DNA from: an uncultured Alphaproteobacteria bacterium
GTDB lineage: Bacteria > Pseudomonadota > Alphaproteobacteria > HIMB59 > GCA-002718135
Direction of reading: 5' to 3'
NCBI GenBank assembly: GCA_902575815.1
Contig: CACGTA010000006.1
Location: 1 to 64,000, forward strand
DNA length: 64,000 bases
This document shows, piece after piece, positions 1-9,695 of the stretch; within the stretch, counting starts at the first letter, position 1; each line of letters opens with the position of its first letter. A model generated the notes under the pieces. That model saw only the letters and a program-made list of their open reading frames with translations. It searched no databases and had not been told where the DNA came from. The position numbers and the translations under genes were made by a program.

Positions 1-33
1 AAAGATCTTCAATACCTCTTAAAAGTTTTATTA

Positions 34-978
34 ATGACTAAAAAAATAATTTTAGATTGTGATCCAGGTCATGATGATGCTGTAGCAATAATGTTAGCTG
101 CTTCTTCTAAAGAGATTGACATACTTGGCATCACCTGTGTTGGTGGGAATAGTGGTTTAAATAATACAGTAAATAATGCTCTTAAAGTTTGCACGTTAAT
201 TGAAAGAACGGACATCAAAGTTTATTCTGGCGCAAATAAACCTATTCATTATGAATTATTTACAGCTGAATATGTTCACGGAAAAACCGGTTTAGATAAA
301 AAAGGTGATCCTATAATAATAGATACAAATTATAAACCTCAAGAAAAACATGCAGTTGATTTCATAGTAGAAACTTGTAAATCTTCAACAGAGCAAATTT
401 ATTTATGCCCAACAGGACCTCTTACAAATATTGCCTTAAGTTTAAAAAAAGATCCGTCTATTAAAGAAAATATAAAAGAAGTAGTTTTTATGGGTGGGGC
501 TGCGATGTGTTTAGGAAATACTACACCCTCAGCTGAATTTAATATTTATGTAGATCCACATGCAGCTAATATTGTTCTAGAATCAGGCATTCCTTTAACA
601 ATGATGGGTTTAGATGTTACTCATCAGGTAAATGTAAATTCAAAAATTATCAAATCAATGAATGAAAATAAAAATAAAAGTTCAAAGTTTTTTGGAGAAC
701 TAATGGAATTTTATACAATATTTCATAAAGAATTGTACGAAACTGAAGAAACACCTCTGCATGACCCATGTGTCATTGCATATTTATTAGACCCATCTAT
801 TTTTCGTGGAAAAGAAGTTAATGTCAAAGTTGAGGAAAATTCTGAACTAACAAGAGGGGAAACTGTTGTTGATTGGCTTGGTGTTACCAAAAGACAGGCA
901 AATTGTTTTGTGATGAATGAAGCTAATGATGAAAAATTTTTTCGATTACTTAAAGATAAATTATCGTTGCTACCTTAG
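34..978 (+). CDS. Nucleoside hydrolase (IunH/RihA-like)
   Basis: N-terminal DCDPGHDDAVAIMLA metal/ribose-binding motif and GPLTNIA typical of inosine-uridine preferring nucleoside hydrolases. Confidence 0.93.
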   Translation: MTKKIILDCDPGHDDAVAIMLAASSKEIDILGITCVGGNSGLNNTVNNALKVCTLIERTDIKVYSGANKPIHYELFTAEYVHGKTGLDKKGDPIIIDTNYKPQEKHAVDFIVETCKSSTEQIYLCPTGPLTNIALSLKKDPSIKENIKEVVFMGGAAMCLGNTTPSAEFNIYVDPHAANIVLESGIPLTMMGLDVTHQVNVNSKIIKSMNENKNKSSKFFGELMEFYTIFHKELYETEETPLHDPCVIAYLLDPSIFRGKEVNVKVEENSELTRGETVVDWLGVTKRQANCFVMNEANDEKFFRLLKDKLSLLP

Positions 979-1895
979 CCATAAAAATTTTTTGCAATCT
1001 GTCCAGCTAAATTTGCATTATTAATTATTAAAGATATATTAGCATTTAAAGTTTCATTTTTTGATTGTTCGTTAATTTCATTTATAAGAAATGGCGTTAA
1101 TTCTTTTCCATTAATATTATTTCTATTAGCTTTTATTGTTGCATTACTAATCCATTTTTCAACGTCATTTTTATTAAGTGCTCTTTCTATAGGAACTTTG
1201 TTAAATATGAGAATTGATTTTTTATTTTCTATATTTTCATTGAGTTTTAAAAAAGAAGAAATTTCATGAATTTCATCAAATTTATTATCGACTTTATTTT
1301 CTGTTTCTTCATACCAAAAACCTGGCATATAATTTGTTTGATAACCAATTCTTGTAATTCCTAAAGTTTCTAGTAGTTCATTTGTTTTACTTAAATCTAA
1401 AATAGATTTAGCACCACTACAAATTACAAAATTTGAATTCTCAGAAAGCGCATATAGATCTGCAGATACATCATTGGTATTTTCAGCATTTAGATGCACA
1501 CCACCAATTCCCCCTGTTGCAAAAAATCTTATTTGAAATTTAGAAGCTATAGAAATTGTACTTGCTACTGTTGTAGCAGCATTCTCTTTATTAAATATTG
1601 ATAAATTTATATTGTGGTTTGATACCTTTTGTACATTTTTCTCTTTGGCTAATATTTGAATATCTTCTTGCGATAATCCTATTTTAACCTTACCTCTAAT
1701 TATTCCTATTGTTGCAGCAATTGCGCCGTTATCTTCAACGGCCTTTATAGACTCATTTGCGACTTTAATATTTTCTGGATAGGGCAATCCATGACTAATC
1801 AATGTACTTTCTAAGGCTACTATTGGTTTTTTTCTATTTATTGCTTCTTGAACTTTTTCACTTACATCATATATTTCATGCATACTATTGTACAC
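975..1895 (-). CDS. psuG: Pseudouridine-5'-phosphate glycosidase
   Basis: ALESTLISHGLPYPEN, ATIGIIRGKVKIGL, FATGGIGGVH motifs of the PsuG/IndA family. Confidence 0.93.
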   Translation of the reverse strand: MYNSMHEIYDVSEKVQEAINRKKPIVALESTLISHGLPYPENIKVANESIKAVEDNGAIAATIGIIRGKVKIGLSQEDIQILAKEKNVQKVSNHNINLSIFNKENAATTVASTISIASKFQIRFFATGGIGGVHLNAENTNDVSADLYALSENSNFVICSGAKSILDLSKTNELLETLGITRIGYQTNYMPGFWYEETENKVDNKFDEIHEISSFLKLNENIENKKSILIFNKVPIERALNKNDVEKWISNATIKANRNNINGKELTPFLINEINEQSKNETLNANISLIINNANLAGQIAKNFYG

Positions 1896-2772
1896 TCACT
1901 TTCTTAGAAAGATTTTTTATTTTTAAAAAATCACTCCTAGTTTTTAGACTTTTACCACTAGCATAATAAGATCCACATGCTACAGAAGTTTTCAAAATAA
2001 AATTCATTTTTTTATTTATACTGAACAAATACAGCATCATAGCTGCTAGTGCATCTCCAGCCCCATTTTCGTTTACTACTTTGATTGATGGGGGTTTTAT
2101 TTTTTTTATAAATTCATTACTTCCAAAGATTACATTATTTTTTGAATTAGTAGTAATTATTTTTATTTTTTTATTTTGTTTTAATATTTTTTTTACGCCT
2201 TCCATAATATTTGAAGAATTTGTAAGTTTAAGTAACTCAGCTTTATTTAAGAAAATAAAATCAATTTTATTTATAATTCTTTTAATTTTAATAACTTTAT
2301 GCACTGATGTTGCACAGACTATTATTTTATTTTTTTTTGATAGTTTATTTATTGATTTTTCCAAATAAGTTTTAGAAAAATTTAGATCGAATACTATATT
2401 TTTATTCTTGATATTTGGTATTTTTAAAAAATTATTATTTTCATATTCATCTGTATTAGCCAAACCTAATAAAAATTTATTATTTTTATCTGATAAAGCT
2501 AAATAGTATCTATCTGTATAATTTTCATTAACTTGATGAACATATATCTTTTTTGAGATTTTCTTTCTAATTTCTTTGTTGATAGCTAAACTATAAAAAT
2601 TTACATTAACAAAATTCGAAAGCAATTCTGCAATATTATACGCTACTCCACCAATTCTACTTTTTTGTGTAATTTGATTAGATCTAAAATTAATTATATT
2701 TTTTTTAAGATTTAATAAATAATCGTGATGAATTGCCCCAATACAAACAAAAATGTTTTTAGATTTCAACAT
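1885..2772 (-). CDS. psuK: PfkB-family carbohydrate kinase, probable pseudouridine kinase
   Basis: RIGGVAYNIAELL and C-terminal NGAGDALAAMM PfkB signatures; overlaps/abuts psuG. Confidence 0.8.
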   Translation of the reverse strand: MLKSKNIFVCIGAIHHDYLLNLKKNIINFRSNQITQKSRIGGVAYNIAELLSNFVNVNFYSLAINKEIRKKISKKIYVHQVNENYTDRYYLALSDKNNKFLLGLANTDEYENNNFLKIPNIKNKNIVFDLNFSKTYLEKSINKLSKKNKIIVCATSVHKVIKIKRIINKIDFIFLNKAELLKLTNSSNIMEGVKKILKQNKKIKIITTNSKNNVIFGSNEFIKKIKPPSIKVVNENGAGDALAAMMLYLFSINKKMNFILKTSVACGSYYASGKSLKTRSDFLKIKNLSKKVSVQ

Positions 2773-2773
2773 T

Positions 2774-5700
2774 ATGAATTATACACCTTTTATGTCAGTT
2801 TTTGATGTTGATCCACCTATTATTGATAATAAACATTTAATTAAATGGTTAAAGATTAATTTTTCTTTCTTAAGAAATAAATTACTCAAAATTAAACAAC
2901 TTGATAGTGAAAGGGATATAAATTTTATTTTAATCATAAATAATAAAAAAAAATATGTATTAAAAATTTCAAACCCATCAGAAAAAATAAATATATTAAA
3001 ATACCAAGATAGATTAATTAATTATTTACGAAGTGATCTTAGTCTTAAATCTTTTATACCAAAAATACACCATACAAAGATTGTAAAATATTTAGATAAA
3101 AAAAATAGAGAATGCTTAGTTAGGATCTTATCTTATATTGACGGACGAATGTATGGAGATACAAAAAGTAACGATAAGATTGAAAATTCTTTAGGTAAGT
3201 TACTTGGAAAAGTATCAACTAAGTTGCAAGCATTTAATGATATAGATGCTCATAGAAATTTTATTTGGGATCCATCAAATATAAAATGGATTAAAAAAGA
3301 AATTAATATTTTTACTGGTTCAAAAAAATTAATTTTATTAAAATGTTTTTCAGAATATGAAAAATTTGTAAAAAATAATTTAAATAAATTAAGATATTCA
3401 ATAACTCATTCAGACCCAAATAATTATAATATTGTTGTTAAGGAAAACAATGTTTGTGGTTTATTAGATTATGGAGATTCTATTTATTCTCCAACAATAA
3501 ATGATTTAGCTATATGTCTTTCATATGCATTAATGAATAATGATAATATCTATCTTACACTTAAAAATATAATAACAGAGTACAATAAACAGTTTTCTAT
3601 TAATGAGTATGAAATTAATTCATTAATATCATTATGTAAGTCAAGACTTATGATTACTGTTGTAATGGCAAAAAAACAAAGAATTAAATATCCATCAAAT
3701 CAATATTTAAGTATTAGTGAGAAAGATGCATGGTCTTTATTAGAAAAATTAGACAAAATTCCTATCAATTTTTTAATATATGTTGTTCGCGAAATATGCG
3801 GCTTTGATACCATTCGCTACCATAATGAAATTATAAATTATATAAATAAATTCAACTTTGGTAATATTTTTAAATTTAATTTACTTGATAAAAATAAATC
3901 TATCTTAAAATTAAGTTTTGATTCACCTTTATTAAAAGGTAATCCAGATAATAGTTTGCTTAAAAAAAGAGTTAATAAAATATTTAAAGAAGATAATTCT
4001 CGTATAGGAATAGGTTTATACAATGAAAAAAGAAAAGTTTATAAGGGTCCTAACTTTATTTCTGAATTAAATAAGAATGAAAGACGTAATATTCATTTAG
4101 GTATAGATATCTTTATTGATCAGGGAACAGATTTATTTGCACCAATAGATGGTAAAATTATAATTTTAAAAAATAATAATTTTAAATATGACTATGGTCC
4201 CACTCTAGTTTTAGAACATAGTTTTAAAAAATATAAATATTATACTCTATACGGTCATTTATCCAAAATAATATTTCAAAAATTAAAAATTGGAAAAAAA
4301 ATTAAGAAAGGTGACTGGATTGGTAAAATTGGTAATTCTAATGAAAATGGAAAATGGTTACCACATTTACATTTTCAAATTATTTTAGATTTATTAGGAC
4401 ATAATAAGAATTTTCCTGGAGTAGGTGAAGAATTTTTATTCAATATTTGGAAAAAAATCTCACCTGATCCAAATTTAATTCTACGAATTCCAAAATCTTT
4501 TTATTCTAACAATAATAATTTTAAAGATACTTTAAAAAAAAGAAGAAAAAATATTTCTGATAATTTATCAATTTCTTATAAGAAACCTCTTCATATGCTT
4601 GAAGCTAAAGATCAGTATTTTTTTGATAGATATGGCAGGAGATACTTAGATTGTGTAAATAATATTTCCCATGTTGGGCATTCAAATTCCTATATCCACG
4701 AAGCTATGATTCAGCAAAATTTAAAACTTAATACTAATACAAGATATCTATATGATACTATTAACGATTATAGTGAATTACTTTTAAGTAAGTTTCCAAA
4801 AAAATTAAACAAGATATTTTTTGTATGTACAGGATCTGAAGCTAATGATTTAGCGTATAGAATAGCTCAAACTTATACAAGTGCAAAAGATGTCTTTGTG
4901 ATGGACAATGCTTATCATGGACATACCAATGCTTTAATTGATCTAAGTCCATATAAATTTAATAGTAAGGGTGGTTTAGGTAAAAAAGATTATGTTCACG
5001 TATTAGATATGCCTGATCCCTTAAGAGGTAAGTGGAGATATCAAAATTCAAATTGGATTCAAAAATATATAGATGAAGCTAAAAAAGTAATTAGAAACAA
5101 AATTAAAGAAACCAAAATTGCATGTTTTTTTACTGAATGTATACTTGGTTGCGGTGGTCAAGTAATTCTTCCAAAAAATTATTTAAAAGAAATATTTTCA
5201 GAAATTAGAAGAAACAATGCATTATGTATTGTTGATGAAGTACAAACTGGTTTTGGACGCGTTGGAAAAAATTTTTGGTCATTTGAAGAGCATGATGTCG
5301 TTCCTGATATAGTAACCTTAGGCAAACCTATGGGTAATGGTCACCCTATAGCCGCTGTAATAACCACAGAAAAAATTGCTTCAACTTTTAATAATGGGAT
5401 GGAATATTTTAATTCATTCGGTGGTAATCCTGTTTCTTGCGCTATTGGTAAGGCAGTATTAGAGACTATCGATAATAATAAATTACAAAAAAATGCTTTA
5501 TTAGTTGGTAATTATTTTTTAAAAGAATTAAAAAAAATTCAACTAAAATATAAAAAATATATTAGTGAAGTTAGAGGTAGAGGGCTTTTTTTAGGAATAG
5601 ATATTATTCAAAATAGTAGTGTTACTAAACCAAATAAAAAATTAGCTAAACTGCTTATTAATTATATGAGAAATCAAGGTATTTTATTGAGCACTGATGG

Positions 5701-5803
5701 CCCTTATGACAATGTTATTAAAATAAAACCACCTCTTGTATTTACAAAATTAAATGTTGACCAGGTATGTAAAAACTTAGAAACTTTTTTTAAAAAATTA
5801 TAA
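2774..5803 (+). CDS. Fusion protein: APH/choline-kinase-like phosphotransferase + M23 peptidase domain + class-III PLP aminotransferase/phospho-lyase
   Basis: N-term APH motif SITHSDPNNYNIVV...GLLDYGDS; middle HLGIDIFIDQGTDLFAPIDGKI...YGHL...HLHFQI (M23); C-term CTGSEANDLAYRIAQTYT...DEVQTGFGRVG...TLGKPMGNGHP (class III PLP). Listed ORF starts at 2753; the ATG at 2774 (MNYTPFMSVF) seems more likely. Confidence 0.9.
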   Translation: MNYTPFMSVFDVDPPIIDNKHLIKWLKINFSFLRNKLLKIKQLDSERDINFILIINNKKKYVLKISNPSEKINILKYQDRLINYLRSDLSLKSFIPKIHHTKIVKYLDKKNRECLVRILSYIDGRMYGDTKSNDKIENSLGKLLGKVSTKLQAFNDIDAHRNFIWDPSNIKWIKKEINIFTGSKKLILLKCFSEYEKFVKNNLNKLRYSITHSDPNNYNIVVKENNVCGLLDYGDSIYSPTINDLAICLSYALMNNDNIYLTLKNIITEYNKQFSINEYEINSLISLCKSRLMITVVMAKKQRIKYPSNQYLSISEKDAWSLLEKLDKIPINFLIYVVREICGFDTIRYHNEIINYINKFNFGNIFKFNLLDKNKSILKLSFDSPLLKGNPDNSLLKKRVNKIFKEDNSRIGIGLYNEKRKVYKGPNFISELNKNERRNIHLGIDIFIDQGTDLFAPIDGKIIILKNNNFKYDYGPTLVLEHSFKKYKYYTLYGHLSKIIFQKLKIGKKIKKGDWIGKIGNSNENGKWLPHLHFQIILDLLGHNKNFPGVGEEFLFNIWKKISPDPNLILRIPKSFYSNNNNFKDTLKKRRKNISDNLSISYKKPLHMLEAKDQYFFDRYGRRYLDCVNNISHVGHSNSYIHEAMIQQNLKLNTNTRYLYDTINDYSELLLSKFPKKLNKIFFVCTGSEANDLAYRIAQTYTSAKDVFVMDNAYHGHTNALIDLSPYKFNSKGGLGKKDYVHVLDMPDPLRGKWRYQNSNWIQKYIDEAKKVIRNKIKETKIACFFTECILGCGGQVILPKNYLKEIFSEIRRNNALCIVDEVQTGFGRVGKNFWSFEEHDVVPDIVTLGKPMGNGHPIAAVITTEKIASTFNNGMEYFNSFGGNPVSCAIGKAVLETIDNNKLQKNALLVGNYFLKELKKIQLKYKKYISEVRGRGLFLGIDIIQNSSVTKPNKKLAKLLINYMRNQGILLSTDGPYDNVIKIKPPLVFTKLNVDQVCKNLETFFKKL

Positions 5804-6389
5804 AATATATCCCATAGCTAATCATTAGTAGACCCATAGTTAGATCAATCCAAAACCAAGTTTTATTTGAATAAATATATTTTGATAAAAACTTTGACAT
5901 GTATCCCAAAGAAAAGAAAAACAAAAAACTAGCTGAAATTGCTCCAATACCAAATGAAAATTGATCATTAAAATTTGTTGATAATGATCCCAGTAAAATA
6001 ATTGTATCTAGATAAACATGAGGATTTGCATATGTAATCAGGAATAATGTAATTAATACTTTTCCGTATTCATTAATTATATTTAATTCTTTATTTATTT
6101 CTTTAATTTGATTTAATTTTCTAACTTTATTTAATCCATAAAATATAAGCCAAATTCCCCCTAAAACTTTTATTATTCCTATAATATTTGGATCAATTTG
6201 AACAATATAATTAGATAGATATATTCCGGTTACAATTAGTAAACTGTCAGATAGACTGCAAAATAAAGTAACTGTAAAAACAAAAGATTTTTTTAGCCCT
6301 TGCTGAAGTACAAATAAATTTTGAGGTCCTATGGCTATAATTAATGTTCCTCCAATTATTAATCCTTGGATAAAATCATAAAAATACAT
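5790..6389 (-). CDS. LysE/ArgO-family amino acid exporter
   Basis: GGTLIIAIGPQNLFVLQQGL signature and multiple TM segments. Confidence 0.9.
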   Translation of the reverse strand: MYFYDFIQGLIIGGTLIIAIGPQNLFVLQQGLKKSFVFTVTLFCSLSDSLLIVTGIYLSNYIVQIDPNIIGIIKVLGGIWLIFYGLNKVRKLNQIKEINKELNIINEYGKVLITLFLITYANPHVYLDTIILLGSLSTNFNDQFSFGIGAISASFLFFFSLGYMSKFLSKYIYSNKTWFWIDLTMGLLMISYGIYFIIF

Positions 6390-6424
6390 ATTGTCTTAAG
6401 TTATAATTACACTATTTTAAAATT

Positions 6425-6883
6425 ATGCACAAAATTATATTGTTTAGTTTGTTTATTTTAATATCAAAAAATGTTTATGGAGAAATGATAAAACCAGACC
6501 CTTCAATTGGCCCTAAAGAAGTAATTTCAATTCAATTAAAAGCACTACAAAAAAATAATCTACCTTTTGCAGATGCCGGAATTGAACAAACTTGGGAATT
6601 TGCACATCCAAATAATAGAATGTACACAGGTCCTCTAGACAATTTTATTAGGATGATTAAAAATCCATCCTATGCAATGATGATTGATCACTTAGAACAC
6701 AATATAATTCCTGTTCAGGAAAAAGAAAAAAGTTCATATTACTTTGTAGAGCTTACAGATAGTAATGGAAAAAAATTTGGTTTCGAATGGACAGTAGAAA
6801 AAGTAGAACAAAACGGTGAGTTTAAAGATTGCTGGATGACTGTCGGTGTTTCTAGACCAATGCCTTTATCACAACCATCATAG
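6425..6883 (+). CDS. DUF4864-type secreted protein
   Basis: N-terminal signal peptide; body resembles DUF4864 (TWEFAHPNNR..TGPLDNFIRMI). Confidence 0.65.
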   Translation: MHKIILFSLFILISKNVYGEMIKPDPSIGPKEVISIQLKALQKNNLPFADAGIEQTWEFAHPNNRMYTGPLDNFIRMIKNPSYAMMIDHLEHNIIPVQEKEKSSYYFVELTDSNGKKFGFEWTVEKVEQNGEFKDCWMTVGVSRPMPLSQPS

Positions 6884-7539
6884 TGTGCGGAAGATTTACA
6901 AGTACTGAAGATAAAGAAAAAATTATAAAACTATTTCCTAACTCTGAAGTTTTGAATTATGCACATAAGTCTTACAATATATCACCTTCTAATATCGTAA
7001 ATATTATTTATGAAAATAACCATAAACTTTTAATAAATTCTTTTATTTGGAGTTATAGTTTTTTTAGTAAACAAAATAATGTTACTCAATTTGTTATTAA
7101 TGCAAGAATTGAAACTATTAATGATAAATATTTATTTAAAGAATCATTTACTAAAAGAAAATGTCTTATTATTGCAAATGGATACTATGAATGGAAAAAT
7201 ATAAATAATCAAAAACAACCATATTTAATATCAATTCCAAGGAATGAATTATTATTTTTCGGTGGAATTTGGAGGGAGGAAATCAGAGATAATAAAAAAA
7301 TGAATGTTGTCTGTATCATTACAAAAGAAGCAAATGAAAACCTTTCCTATATACATAATAGAATGCCTCTTATTATGTCTCATAATGAGGGTCTTGATTT
7401 TCTTAATGATGATAAAAATGAATTTCTACATAAAAACAAAAGTATTATCGAAGATGATTTAGACTTTTATCCAGTATCAAAAATTGTAAATAATCCAAAA
7501 AATAATGATGAAATTTGCCTTAAAGAAATATCTTTATAA
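6883..7539 (+). CDS. SOS response-associated peptidase (SRAP/YedK/HMCES family)
   Basis: Starts MCGRF (catalytic Cys2), NARIET, RCLI/KCLIIANGYYEW, HNRMPLIM motifs; GTG start. Confidence 0.93.
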   Translation: MCGRFTSTEDKEKIIKLFPNSEVLNYAHKSYNISPSNIVNIIYENNHKLLINSFIWSYSFFSKQNNVTQFVINARIETINDKYLFKESFTKRKCLIIANGYYEWKNINNQKQPYLISIPRNELLFFGGIWREEIRDNKKMNVVCIITKEANENLSYIHNRMPLIMSHNEGLDFLNDDKNEFLHKNKSIIEDDLDFYPVSKIVNNPKNNDEICLKEISL

Positions 7540-7594
7540 TATTTAATTTTTTTATCGCTTTTATAATATTAATCAAATATATAATTTTTTTTAA

Positions 7595-8533
7595 ATGAGC
7601 CATTTATTTTATAAACCTGCTAAATCTAGATTGCACAGAAGTGAATTGGCTGTTCCAGGCTCTAATCCAAAAATGTTTGAAAAAGCATTAAAATCAAATG
7701 CTGATTATATTTTTTTAGATTTAGAAGATGCAGTATCTCCAAATGATAAAATTAATGCAAGAAAAAATGTTATTAATGCAATAAAAGAATATAATTGGAG
7801 AGAAGAAGGTAAAACAATTTCTATAAGAATTAACGGATTGGATACACACTATATGTATCGTGATGTGATTGAAATTATAGAAGAGGTTGGTGATAAGATT
7901 GATACATTATTAATTCCAAAAGTAGGCTCATCATCTGATGTATATATGGTTGATTGTATTCTTAATCAAATTGAACAAAATAAAAAATTTGAAAATAGAA
8001 TAGGTTTAGAATGTTTAATTGAAACAGCATTAGGAATGTCTAATATCCAATCAATCGCAACATCAAGCTCAAGACTAGAAGCATTACACTTTGGAGTTGC
8101 AGATTATGCAGCAAGTATGCGAGCAAGAACAGTTGTCATAGGAGGTTTAAATCCTGATTACCCTGGTGATCAATGGCATCATGGTTTATCAACTTTAGTA
8201 ATGACTTGTAGATCATATGGCTTAAGAGCAATAGATGGACCTTTTGGTGATTTTAATGACAAAGAAGGATATCTTGATGCTGCAAAAAGAGCTGCAGCAA
8301 TTGGTTTTGAGGGTAAATGGGCAATACACCCATCGCAAATAGATTTAGCTAATGAAGTTTTTTCTCCACCCAAAGAAGAAATAGATAAAGCAAAAAGAAT
8401 ATTGTTAGAATTAGAAAAAGCAGCTGCTGAAGGAAAGGGCGCTGCTCAACTTGATGGAAGAATGATCGATGCTGCATCTGCAAGAATGGCTGAAAATATT
8501 GTAAATATAAATAAATTAATTGAAAGTAAGTAA
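7595..8533 (+). CDS. mcl: L-malyl-CoA/beta-methylmalyl-CoA lyase (HpcH/HpaI-CitE superfamily)
   Basis: RSELAVPGSNPKMFEKA, DYIFLDLEDAV, IRINGLDT, AIHPSQI; co-located with malate-CoA ligase subunits. Confidence 0.88.
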   Translation: MSHLFYKPAKSRLHRSELAVPGSNPKMFEKALKSNADYIFLDLEDAVSPNDKINARKNVINAIKEYNWREEGKTISIRINGLDTHYMYRDVIEIIEEVGDKIDTLLIPKVGSSSDVYMVDCILNQIEQNKKFENRIGLECLIETALGMSNIQSIATSSSRLEALHFGVADYAASMRARTVVIGGLNPDYPGDQWHHGLSTLVMTCRSYGLRAIDGPFGDFNDKEGYLDAAKRAAAIGFEGKWAIHPSQIDLANEVFSPPKEEIDKAKRILLELEKAAAEGKGAAQLDGRMIDAASARMAENIVNINKLIESK

Positions 8534-9693
8534 TGGATATACACGAATATCAAGCAAAAAAAATATTGTCTGATTTTGGTGTTAAAATTCCAACTGGTGG
8601 TATTGTTTATAGTCCAGAAAATGCAGAAAACAAAGCGAGAGAAATTGGTGGTTCAAAATGGGTTGTAAAAGCACAAGTTCACTCTGGTGCTAGAGGTAAA
8701 GCTGGAGGAATTATAATATGTAATACTCCGTTAGAAGTTGCTGATGCAACTGACAAATTGTTAGGTAAAAAATTAATTACAAATCAAACTGGTCCAGAAG
8801 GTAAGATAATAAATAGAATTTATATTGAAGAAGCAACTGATATCAAACATGAATTGTATTTAGGGTTAGTGTTTGATAGATCTTCAGAAAGTATAATGGT
8901 TGTAGCTTCTACAGAAGGTGGAATGAGTGTTGAAGAAATTTCAAAAGAAAAACCCGAAACAATTATACGATCTAAAATAGAAGTAGCAGTTGGTATTCAA
9001 CAATTTCAGGCAAGAGAAATAGCTTTTGGTTTAGGAATTGAATCCCAATTGATATCAAGAGCTGCAAATACAATTATTGGTTGTTATAAAGCTTTTAGTG
9101 AGCTTGATGCAACAATGGTTGAAGTCAACCCATTAGTCGTATCACAACAAGATGAAATATTAGCATTAGATTGTAAAATGAGTTTTGATAACAACGCAAT
9201 GTTTAGAAGAGATGAAATTGCAGAACTTAGAGATAAAACACAAGAAAATTCAAATGAAGTTTATGCTTCTGACAGAGGAATGAATTATGTAAGCTTAGAT
9301 GGCAATATTGGTAATATTATTAATGGTGCAGGTCTAGCAATGGCTTCAATGGATATGATAAAACTTGCTGGTGGTGAGCCTGCAAATTTTTTAGATGTTG
9401 GCGGAGGTGCAACACCTGAAAAAATAGTTAAAGCTTTTAAATTAATCTCTATGGACACAAAAGTTAAGGTAATATTAGTTAATATCTTTGCAGGGATTAA
9501 CAGATGTGATTGGGTTGCAGAAGGAATTGTTCAAGCTTTATCAAAAATTGAAATTAAACATCCTTTAGTTATACGTTTAGCAGGAACTAACGTCGAAAAG
9601 GGAAATGAAATTCTTAAAAAAAGCAAAATTAATTACATTGAAGCATCGACTTTAGAAGATGCAGCAAATAAAGCAGTAAAGGCTCTTGGATAA
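8533..9693 (+). CDS. mtkA: Malate--CoA ligase beta subunit (succinyl-CoA synthetase beta-like)
   Basis: MDIHEYQAKKIL, KAQVHSGARGKAGG, NIFAGINRCDWVAEGI; operon with mcl. Confidence 0.85.
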   Translation: MDIHEYQAKKILSDFGVKIPTGGIVYSPENAENKAREIGGSKWVVKAQVHSGARGKAGGIIICNTPLEVADATDKLLGKKLITNQTGPEGKIINRIYIEEATDIKHELYLGLVFDRSSESIMVVASTEGGMSVEEISKEKPETIIRSKIEVAVGIQQFQAREIAFGLGIESQLISRAANTIIGCYKAFSELDATMVEVNPLVVSQQDEILALDCKMSFDNNAMFRRDEIAELRDKTQENSNEVYASDRGMNYVSLDGNIGNIINGAGLAMASMDMIKLAGGEPANFLDVGGGATPEKIVKAFKLISMDTKVKVILVNIFAGINRCDWVAEGIVQALSKIEIKHPLVIRLAGTNVEKGNEILKKSKINYIEASTLEDAANKAVKALG

Positions 9694-9695
9694 TC

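Noticed and set aside
2081-2368. 95-aa plus-strand ORF antisense to psuK
   Set aside because: Phe/Ile/Leu-rich antisense artefact of AT-rich coding sequence; psuK motifs are on the other strand
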